A DNA stretch of 10,437 bases, from the NCBI GenBank assembly GCA_009786275.1, contig WQTL01000463.1:1-10437 (forward strand), in the 5' to 3' direction. The position numbers and the translations under genes were made by a program. The stretch comes from Bacillota bacterium. Its GTDB lineage: Bacteria > Bacillota > Clostridia > Oscillospirales > Acutalibacteraceae. Positions 5,913-10,437 of the stretch are shown piece by piece. Below the pieces are notes generated by a model, which was not told the origin of the DNA, did no database searches, and saw only the letters and a program-made list of their open reading frames with translations. Each line of letters opens with the position of its first letter. Positions within the stretch are counted from its first letter, which is position 1.

Positions 5913-6485
5913 CTATGATAATTTCTCCGCGAGCAGGGCCAGTGCCCTCCCCCGGTGGCTGAGCTTGTCCTTGATCTCCGGCGATAATTGCGCCATGGTG
6001 AGGCCCGGGGCCTCCGCCGGCAGGAAGACCGGGTCGTAGCCGAAGCCGCCCGCGCCCGCCGGCTCGAAGGCGATGCGGCCCTCGCAGGCGCCGCGCAGGG
6101 TGATCTCCTGCCCGTCTGGGAATACGCAGCAGACCGCGCAGACGAAGCGCGCCGCGCGGGCTTCCTCCGGGACGTCTTTGAGCATGTCCAACAGCTTGGC
6201 GATGTTCGCCCGGTCGTTGCCGTGTTCGCCCGCAAACCTCGCCGAATACACACCCGGCGCGCCGCTTAAGGAATCCACGCACAGGCCCGAGTCGTCGCCC
6301 ACGCAGGGCAGGCCGCTCTCCCGGCAGCCGCTCACGGCCTTCAGGCGGGCGTTTTCCTCAAAGGTCAGGCCGGTCTCCTCCACGTCGGAAAGGGGCGTGT
6401 CAGTTAAATCATGCCCCAACGGGGCGAGGATACGCGCCAGCTCGGCGCGTTTTTTTTGGTTGTGGGTGGCCAATACAAGCTTCAT
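5913..6485 (-). CDS. rdgB: Non-canonical purine NTP pyrophosphatase (RdgB/HAM1 family)
   Basis: A 190-residue enzyme that hydrolyses dITP, ITP and XTP to monophosphates, keeping deaminated purines out of nucleic acids. All family motifs are present: ATHNQKK (6-12) for triphosphate binding, GDDSGL (63-68) with catalytic D65, GAPGVYSARFAG (75-86), GFGYDPVF (147-154) and SHRGRAL (176-182) at the C-terminus. The length is typical. The ATG lies 3 nt after the stop of the acetyltransferase gene, with only a weak purine-rich site upstream, so translation probably depends on coupling. Confidence 0.95.
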   Translation of the reverse strand: MKLVLATHNQKKRAELARILAPLGHDLTDTPLSDVEETGLTFEENARLKAVSGCRESGLPCVGDDSGLCVDSLSGAPGVYSARFAGEHGNDRANIAKLLDMLKDVPEEARAARFVCAVCCVFPDGQEITLRGACEGRIAFEPAGAGGFGYDPVFLPAEAPGLTMAQLSPEIKDKLSHRGRALALLAEKLS

Positions 6486-6488
6486 CGG

Positions 6489-6983
6489 CTATCTCAGTTC
6501 TTTTGAATAGTACAAGACCAGGTCATTTTCGGCCTCTTCATGCGCGGACATCACAAACGCTGTATAACCCCAATGCAGGTATATCGCAAGGTTCCGCGTC
6601 TCCTTCGCCTCAACGCCTATGGTCATTGTTTTGTAGCCCGCGTCCCTGGCGTGCCGCTCCATCAGCTTGACAAGCTTTGATATGTGCCCCTTGCCTTCAT
6701 GCCGCTTGTCCATCCGCAGGCCGCTGATGTTTGCCCTGGCTTTGTAATCGGCAAGGGCAGGCCGCCCGCCCACGCATGCGGGGTCGAACACCAGGGTCCC
6801 TTCCCCGATTGGCTCACCGTTATACAAAACCACAAAGGCCTTCGACACGCCCTGCTTATTTTTTTCCAGGATTTCGGTTTTCCAGAGAACCCAACGTCCA
6901 TCGCCCGGATTGTCCGCGATATTTTTATCCCAGATCTTTTCGAGGTCGGCCACGGTGGCTTCCCGGTAGGTGTAGTCCATCAT
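6489..6983 (-). CDS. GNAT family N-acetyltransferase
   Basis: A 164-residue acetyltransferase of the GNAT superfamily, which moves acetyl from acetyl-CoA to an amine. The acetyl-CoA pyrophosphate-binding motif A is ISGLRMDKRHEGKG (86-99), with R94-x-x-G97-x-G99, followed by the usual helix. NLAIYLHWGY (131-140) matches the family's motif B. The substrate cannot be predicted. Two adjacent ATGs (6983 and 6980) are possible starts: the first overlaps the ftsY TGA by 4 nt, the second by 1 nt. The GGGAGGG just upstream is better spaced for the second, which would remove one residue. It lies between ftsY and rdgB in a tightly packed minus-strand operon. Confidence 0.88.
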   Translation of the reverse strand: MMDYTYREATVADLEKIWDKNIADNPGDGRWVLWKTEILEKNKQGVSKAFVVLYNGEPIGEGTLVFDPACVGGRPALADYKARANISGLRMDKRHEGKGHISKLVKLMERHARDAGYKTMTIGVEAKETRNLAIYLHWGYTAFVMSAHEEAENDLVLYYSKELR

Positions 6984-7894
6984 CCCTCCCCGAACATCGC
7001 GTCCGCGAAGCCCTTCGCGCCGAAGGGCTGCATGTCCGCGATGCCCTCGCCCACGCCGATGAACTTCACGGGGATTTGCAGCTCGTGCCGGATGTTGAGC
7101 ACCACGCCGCCCTTGGCCGTGCCGTCGAGCTTGGTGAGGATGATGCCCGTCACCTCGGCGATCTCCTTGAACTCCCTGGCCTGGTTCACGGCGTTCTGGC
7201 CCGTGGTGGCGTCGAGCACCAGGAGCACCTCGCGGTCGGAATAGGGCAGCTCGCGGTCGATCACGCGGTAGATCTTGCCCAGCTCCTCCATGAGGTTCTT
7301 TTTGTTGTGCAGGCGGCCCGCCGTGTCGCAGATGATGAGGTCCACGTCGCGCGCCTTGCCGGCCTGTATGGTGTCGAACACCACGGCCGCCGGGTCCGCG
7401 CCCTCGCGGTGCTTGACAAGATCGACGCCCGCGCGGCCCGCCCAGATCTCCAGCTGCTCAATCGCCGCCGCCCGGAACGTATCCGCCGCCCCCAGGAGCA
7501 CCTTCTTGCCCTGTTCCTTGTACATCGCCGCCAGCTTGCCGATGGAGGTGGTCTTGCCCACCCCGTTGACACCGATGACCAAGATAATCGCGGGCATGGT
7601 GATCATGTCCACCTCCTCCCCGCCGCTGAGCAGCTCGGCCACGATATCGCGCAGGGCGGATTTCACGCCGCCCGCGCTTTTGATTTTCTGCTTTTTCGCG
7701 CGCTCGCGCAGACTTTCGATGATCTCATTTGCCGTACGCATACCCGTATCGGACATGATGAGAATCTCCTCGAGCTGCTCGAAAACCTCCTCGGTGAGCT
7801 CGCCGTCAACCTCCTCCATGGCGGCCTCGATGGCGCCCTCCATGGTGTCGCGGGTTTTTTTCATGCCTCCGAAGAGGCGGTTAAACAAGCCCAT
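6980..7894 (-). CDS. ftsY: Signal recognition particle receptor FtsY
   Basis: A 304-residue SRP GTPase that docks ribosome-nascent chain complexes carrying FtsH-like and other membrane proteins at the translocon. It has a short N-terminal amphipathic segment (MGLFNRLFGG), a helical N domain (about 20-95) and a G domain with GVNGVGKT (108-115), DTFRAAA (138-144, I-box), DTAGR (190-194), TKLDG (254-258) and the closing GVGE (280-283). The long acidic A domain of E. coli FtsY is missing, as is usual in Gram-positives. The frame stays open 36 codons further upstream through repeat DNA; I chose the ATG at 7894 because AAGGAGAG (7901-7908) sits 6 nt before it and MGLFxRLFGG is a conserved FtsY start. 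No clear promoter was found upstream. Confidence 0.97.
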   Translation of the reverse strand: MGLFNRLFGGMKKTRDTMEGAIEAAMEEVDGELTEEVFEQLEEILIMSDTGMRTANEIIESLRERAKKQKIKSAGGVKSALRDIVAELLSGGEEVDMITMPAIILVIGVNGVGKTTSIGKLAAMYKEQGKKVLLGAADTFRAAAIEQLEIWAGRAGVDLVKHREGADPAAVVFDTIQAGKARDVDLIICDTAGRLHNKKNLMEELGKIYRVIDRELPYSDREVLLVLDATTGQNAVNQAREFKEIAEVTGIILTKLDGTAKGGVVLNIRHELQIPVKFIGVGEGIADMQPFGAKGFADAMFGEG

Positions 7895-7929
7895 GGTGTA
7901 CTCTCCTTGTATTGGAATTGATTGTGGGC

Positions 7930-7954
7930 GGGACGTCCGGAGGCCGTCCCCTAC
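7930..7954 (+). repeat. Short hairpin of the GTAGGGxACG type
   Basis: GGGACGTCC (7930-7938), a 3-nt loop and GGCCGTCCC (7942-7950) pair over 9 bp with one mismatch, followed by CTAC. On the minus strand it reads GTAGGGGACG, resembling the ends of the palindromes at 3667-3740. It lies directly beside the larger repeat that starts at 7965, upstream of ftsY. Confidence 0.5.
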
Positions 7955-7964
7955 GGGCGGGTGG

Positions 7965-8050
7965 TATCGCACGAGGTGCGTCGCTCCGCGATACACCCTC
8001 ACCGCCTGCGGGCGGAGCTCCCTCTGCGAGAGGGAGCCTGGGGGATTAGG
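7965..8050 (+). repeat. Two-hairpin intergenic repeat, copy 1
   Basis: An 86-nt unit that begins with TATCGC and a nearby GCGATA (a terminal-repeat-like pair around 7965-7993), then CACCCTC, a small hairpin CCGCC/GGCGG (8002-8015), a 9-bp hairpin GCTCCCTCT-GCG-AGAGGGAGC (8017-8037), and GGGGATTAGG. From 7980 on, it matches 8812-8882 with one difference in 71 nt. There is no reading frame inside and no T-run. It lies between ftsY and the end of the peptidase E-like gene. Confidence 0.85.
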
Positions 8051-8065
8051 CGAAAGCGTGTGCGC

Positions 8066-8734
8066 TTATCCTTCTACGTACAGCAGCAAGCCGCCCTGCC
8101 AGGCAGGGGTTATCCTGCCCCGGTCGATGATGTGTATTTCCCCCATGGAGGATACACGCTCGCCGCTGATGAAAATCGCGCTGTCGTCCTCCATGGCGCA
8201 AATGGGCAGGGTTTCGGAAATGCGCAGCAGCTCGGCGAGCGCCTCTTCGTCACTGGGATCATAATGCGGATAAACGGTGATATTCGCAAGGCCCAGGCCC
8301 GCGCGCGGGGGCCGGGATTCCCAAATGCCCAGCGAGCGCGCCGCCATATTGACCGCGCCCGCGCTCAGGCCGAGTATTGCGGCGCTGGTTTTACAGAGTG
8401 CCTCGTCCAGGCCTGTATCGCGCAAAAAGCGCATTTGCTGTGCCGGGTCGCCGCCCATGAGGATCACGCAGGAGGTCTCCTCCACAAGCCGCACAGCCTG
8501 TGCCGGTTCCATGCGATCGTCTATCGTGTGATAATCTTCGAATGGCAGGCCGATGTCCTCGAACCAGCCGCGCCACTGGGCCGCGTAGCGGTCCACTTTT
8601 TCGTGCTTGGATAGTTCCGAGGCGATCATCACCAGGCTGCCGCGCTCTGTCAATTCCTCGCGCAGGCGGCCGGCGACATCCCACGGAAAGCCGTCGGGGA
8701 AGCCGCTGAAGAAGCCGAGAAGCTTGTAGTCCAT
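8066..8734 (-). CDS. Peptidase E-like protein (family S51 / class I GAT-like)
   Basis: A 222-residue protein of the peptidase E/cyanophycinase group, cytosolic serine peptidases that cleave N-terminal Asp dipeptides in the best-known members. The nucleophile elbow is GLSAGA (122-127) with S124. ILMGGDP (91-97) matches the conserved GG(D/N) loop, and YPHYDP (155-160) with H157 matches the family histidine. I could not place the third (acidic) catalytic residue with confidence. The length is close to PepE (about 229). The ATG has AAGGAGA (8739-8745) just upstream. The substrate may differ from Asp-X dipeptides, since many Clostridial members are uncharacterised. The gene is bracketed by direct repeats (7965-8050 and 8776-8882). 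No promoter is evident; ftsY follows 171 nt downstream. Confidence 0.85.
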   Translation of the reverse strand: MDYKLLGFFSGFPDGFPWDVAGRLREELTERGSLVMIASELSKHEKVDRYAAQWRGWFEDIGLPFEDYHTIDDRMEPAQAVRLVEETSCVILMGGDPAQQMRFLRDTGLDEALCKTSAAILGLSAGAVNMAARSLGIWESRPPRAGLGLANITVYPHYDPSDEEALAELLRISETLPICAMEDDSAIFISGERVSSMGEIHIIDRGRITPAWQGGLLLYVEG

Positions 8735-8775
8735 GGGTTCTCCTTATGGTGTTTTTTTACAGCCAAAACCTCATC

Positions 8776-8882
8776 TATCGCACGAGGTACGTCGCTCCGC
8801 GAAAACTGTTTGTCGCTCCGCGATACACCCTCACCGCCTGCGGGCGGAGCTCCCTCTACGAGAGGGAGCCTGGGGGATTAGG
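8776..8882 (+). repeat. Two-hairpin intergenic repeat, copy 2 (with internal 21-nt duplication)
   Basis: The same unit and orientation as 7965-8050. It differs by one base near the start (GGTACG for GGTGCG), one base in the hairpin loop (position 8858, A for G), and 21 extra nucleotides that repeat GTCGCTCCGCGA with AAACTGTTT-like sequence between. The 9-bp stem GCTCCCTCT/AGAGGGAGC is intact. It lies in the 284-nt gene-free stretch between dapL and the peptidase E-like gene. Confidence 0.85.
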
Positions 8883-8933
8883 TACAAGCGACCAGGCTTC
8901 CCTTGACTTGTGGTTGCATAGCCAGTTATTGCT

Positions 8934-9014
8934 TAATCCCCAAAGCTCCTTCTCGTAGAAGGAGCTGTCAGCTCGGCTGACTGAGGATGTATCGCGGAGC
9001 GACGCACTTCGTCG
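8934..9014 (-). repeat. Two-hairpin intergenic repeat, copy 3 (inverted, diverged)
   Basis: On the minus strand this reads ...GTGCGTCGCTCCGCGATACA..., then CCTC, a hairpin GTCAGC/GCTGAC (8967-8981), a 10-bp hairpin AGCTCCTTCT/AGAAGGAGCT (8944-8966), and GGGGATTA. The order of parts is the same as in copies 1 and 2. The flanks are nearly identical but the stems have changed sequence while remaining paired. It begins 4 nt beyond the dapL stop and may act as a 3' structure for that transcript, though only TTT follows the stem. Between copies 2 and 3 (8883-8933) I see nothing recognisable. Confidence 0.8.
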
Positions 9015-9018
9015 CCCA

Positions 9019-10194
9019 TCACCCCAGCCGCCCCCGTATCCTCTCCACCGCCTCGGCCGTGCGCTCCGCCGTGCCGAAGCCCGTGAGCCGGAAGTAGCCC
9101 TTTCCTGCCGGGCCGAAGCCGCTGCCCGGCGTGCCCACCACCTGGACTTCGTTCAGCAGCAGGTCGAAGAGCTCCCACGAGCCCATGCCGTGCTTGGCCG
9201 CGAACCACACGTAGGGGGAATTCACGCCGCCCCATACCCGGAAGCCCAGCGATTGCAGGCCGGCGCGGATCGTCCCGGCGTTGTTCAGGTAATAGGCGAT
9301 GTTGGCGCGCACCTGTGCGCGGCCCTCGGGCGTAAACGTCGCCTCGGCGCCGCGCTGCGTGATATACGAAACCCCGTTGAACTTCGTGGCCTGGCGGCGG
9401 CCCCACAGGGCGTTGACGCTCACGCCGCCGCATTGCAGCTCCTTCGGCACGACCGTATAGGCGCAGCGCACGCCGGTGAAGCCCGCCGTCTTCGAGAAGC
9501 TGCGGAACTCAATCGCGCAGGTGCGGGCCCCGGGGATTTCAAAGATGCTGCGGGGCAGGCCCTCGGTGATAAAGGCCTCGTACGCGCCGTCGTAGAGCAG
9601 CACGCTGCCGTGCGCGTTGGCCCAATCCACCCAGGCCTTGAGCTGGGCGGCGTCCATGGCCGTGCCCGTTGGATTATTCGGCGAGCAGAGATACACGATG
9701 TCCGCGTGCTCGCCCGGCAGCGGCGGCGCGAAATCGTTCTCCGCATTGCAGGGGAGCAAAATAATCTTGCGCCCGGCCATGACGTTCGTATCGACATACA
9801 CCGGGTAGACCGGGTCGCACACGGCCACGACGTTGTCCGTGCCGAAGATGTCGCCGATGTTGCCGGTGTCGCTCTTCGCGCCGTCGCTGAGGAAAATCTC
9901 GTCCTGCGCGAGCGCCACCCCGCGCAGCGCGTAGTCCGCGATGACGGCGTCCTCCAGGAAGTGTATCCCCGCGTCGGTGGGATATCCCACGAAGGTCTCG
10001 GCCCGGGCCATGTCGTCCACGGCCTTATGCATGGCCTCTATCGAAGCCCGCGGCAGGGGCCGGGTGACGTCGCCGATGCCCAGCCGGATGACGTCCGCGC
10101 CGGGGTTCGCGGCCTGGTATTCCCGCACCTTTTTGCCGATGTCGGCGAAGAGGTAGCTGGCCTTGAGGGCCTGGAAGTTCGGGTTGAGGGTCAT
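9019..10194 (-). CDS. dapL: LL-diaminopimelate aminotransferase
   Basis: A 391-residue PLP-dependent class I/II aminotransferase that converts tetrahydrodipicolinate directly to LL-diaminopimelate with glutamate, the short route to lysine and peptidoglycan cross-links. DapL-specific stretches are clear: SYLFADIGKKV (13-23), RLGIGDVTRPLP (37-48), SDGAKSDTGNI (103-113), DPVYPVYVDTNVMAGR (127-142), YLCSPNNPTGT (168-178), YDGAYEAFI (201-209) and SFSKTAGFTGVR (232-243) with the PLP lysine at K235. SWELFDLLL and TPGSGFG close the protein. It is slightly shorter than the usual 410. The start is ATG at 10194 with AAGGAGG just upstream; the longer frame beginning near 10251 would span the promoter. 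It has its own promoter, a leader of about 22 nt and no leader riboswitch, and seems to be a single-gene transcript. Confidence 0.96.
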   Translation of the reverse strand: MTLNPNFQALKASYLFADIGKKVREYQAANPGADVIRLGIGDVTRPLPRASIEAMHKAVDDMARAETFVGYPTDAGIHFLEDAVIADYALRGVALAQDEIFLSDGAKSDTGNIGDIFGTDNVVAVCDPVYPVYVDTNVMAGRKIILLPCNAENDFAPPLPGEHADIVYLCSPNNPTGTAMDAAQLKAWVDWANAHGSVLLYDGAYEAFITEGLPRSIFEIPGARTCAIEFRSFSKTAGFTGVRCAYTVVPKELQCGGVSVNALWGRRQATKFNGVSYITQRGAEATFTPEGRAQVRANIAYYLNNAGTIRAGLQSLGFRVWGGVNSPYVWFAAKHGMGSWELFDLLLNEVQVVGTPGSGFGPAGKGYFRLTGFGTAERTAEAVERIRGRLG

Positions 10195-10222
10195 GGGGGG
10201 CCTCCTTAACCAAATTATCATA

Positions 10223-10251
10223 AGTATACCGTAAATTCCACCCCAAGGCAA
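10223..10251 (-). promoter_or_regulatory. Sigma-A promoter of dapL
   Basis: On the minus strand, TTGCCT (10251-10246) and TATACT (10228-10223) are 17 nt apart. Transcription should start near 10216, about 22 nt before the ATG, leaving room only for the AAGGAGG ribosome binding site (10208-10202) and no leader riboswitch. Confidence 0.65.
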
Positions 10252-10261
10252 GAAGTTTTTC

Positions 10262-10290
10262 TTGATTTTTTCAATTCGATGCGCTATAAT
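10262..10290 (+). promoter_or_regulatory. Divergent plus-strand sigma-A promoter
   Basis: TTGATT (10262-10267) and a perfect TATAAT (10285-10290) are separated by 17 nt. The -10 surroundings CGCTATAATGG are identical to those of the GtrA-operon promoter. It points to a gene beyond the right edge, through at least 147 nt of leader or repeat DNA. Its -35 box is 10 nt from that of the dapL promoter. Confidence 0.7.
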
Positions 10291-10306
10291 GGGAAGAAGC
10301 TATTTA

Positions 10307-10375
10307 TCACCCCCTCGGCGCTTGCGTCTCCTGCGGGAGCCGCTGCGCACCGGCCCCCCAAGGGGGGCATCCTGA
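10307..10375 (+). repeat. Two-hairpin repeat, structural relative of the 7965/8776 units
   Basis: CACCCCCTC is followed by a first hairpin (GCG-T-CTCC, loop TGCG, GGAG-C-CGC, 10324-10343) and then a palindrome GCCCCCCAAGGGGGGC (10353-10368). The order of parts is that of copies 1-3, but the sequence is different. AGGGGGGCATCCTGA (10361-10375) recurs inverted at 10423-10437 with one mismatch, so the element probably continues past the window edge. There is no gene in 10291-10437. Confidence 0.6.
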
Positions 10376-10422
10376 CGAGGCGGCAAGCTTACTCGCAATT
10401 GCAAGCATGAATATCCGATATG

Positions 10423-10437
10423 TCAAGATGCCCCCCT
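10423..10437 (-). repeat. Inverted partner of the right-edge repeat (cut by window end)
   Basis: TCAAGATGCCCCCCT is the reverse complement of 10361-10375 apart from one base. It is 47 nt from its partner, and the intervening DNA holds GCAATTGC and a repeated GCAAGC. It could be the far arm of a long hairpin or the start of another inverted repeat copy. Confidence 0.5.

Noticed and set aside
5900..6253. Upstream extension of nagB into rdgB
   Set aside because: The extra residues are Arg/Ala/Ser-rich out-of-frame translation of rdgB; the NagB N-terminus and ribosome binding site fix the start at 5899.
6731..7921. 396-codon plus-strand frame opposite ftsY and the acetyltransferase
   Set aside because: It is a shadow of ftsY with no recognisable motif, and the opposite strand is unambiguous.
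7895..8002. Upstream extension of ftsY by 36 codons
   Set aside because: It runs through the intergenic hairpin repeat, and the conserved FtsY N-terminus MGLFNRLFGG begins at 7894 behind a well-spaced AAGGAGAG.
8903..8931. TTGACT at 8903-8908 as a plus-strand promoter
   Set aside because: The hexamer 17 nt downstream is TTATTG, a poor -10 box, and there is no plus-strand gene downstream, only the dapL 3' end.
8944..8966. Intrinsic terminator for dapL
   Set aside because: The 10-bp stem is strong, but only TTT then GGGG follows, and the hairpin belongs to the repeat family; a termination role is possible but not shown.
7965..9014. Repeats considered as a CRISPR array
   Set aside because: The units are palindromic, 80-107 nt long, in mixed orientation, separated by a gene, with no regular short spacers and no cas genes.

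Overview
The window looks like a GC-rich chromosome segment from a Gram-positive anaerobe, most likely class Clostridia (a gut Oscillospirales- or Christensenellales-like lineage). The basis is a DapL-type diaminopimelate aminotransferase, a short FtsY, a 242-residue NagB, strong AAGGAGG ribosome binding sites, sigma-A promoters with TATAAT, an ECF-type vitamin uptake protein, a ferredoxin-tailed aldo/keto reductase, and many short hairpin repeats between genes. This placement is inference; no rRNA or other marker gene is present.

Layout. (1) Positions 1-100, minus strand: the first 33 codons of a gene that runs off the left edge. (2) 191-3654, plus strand: a near-consensus promoter, then four consecutive paralogous GtrA-family membrane proteins with overlapping stop and start codons, then an aldo/keto reductase carrying two C-terminal cysteine clusters. 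(3) 3667-3740: two inverted copies of a small palindromic repeat. (4) 3757-5179, plus strand: an ECF S-component, a DUF1893 protein and a P-loop kinase, joined by 4-nt overlaps. (5) 5171-8734, minus strand: in transcription order a peptidase E-like protein, ftsY, a GNAT acetyltransferase, rdgB and nagB; nagB meets the kinase tail to tail with a 9-nt overlap. (6) Intergenic hairpin repeats on both sides of the peptidase E-like gene (7930-8050 and 8776-9014). (7) 9019-10194, minus strand: dapL with its own promoter. (8) 10262-10437: a divergent plus-strand promoter leading into another hairpin repeat at the right edge; the gene it serves lies outside.

The housekeeping genes (ftsY, rdgB, nagB, dapL) are assigned confidently from motifs: membrane protein targeting, nucleotide-pool cleaning, amino-sugar catabolism, and lysine/peptidoglycan precursor synthesis. 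The less ordinary parts are the GtrA quartet with its reductase, the three-gene transporter/DUF1893/kinase unit that resembles an uncharacterised salvage module, and a family of two-hairpin repeats whose stems show compensatory changes. I saw no CRISPR array, tRNA, rRNA, transposase or phage gene.
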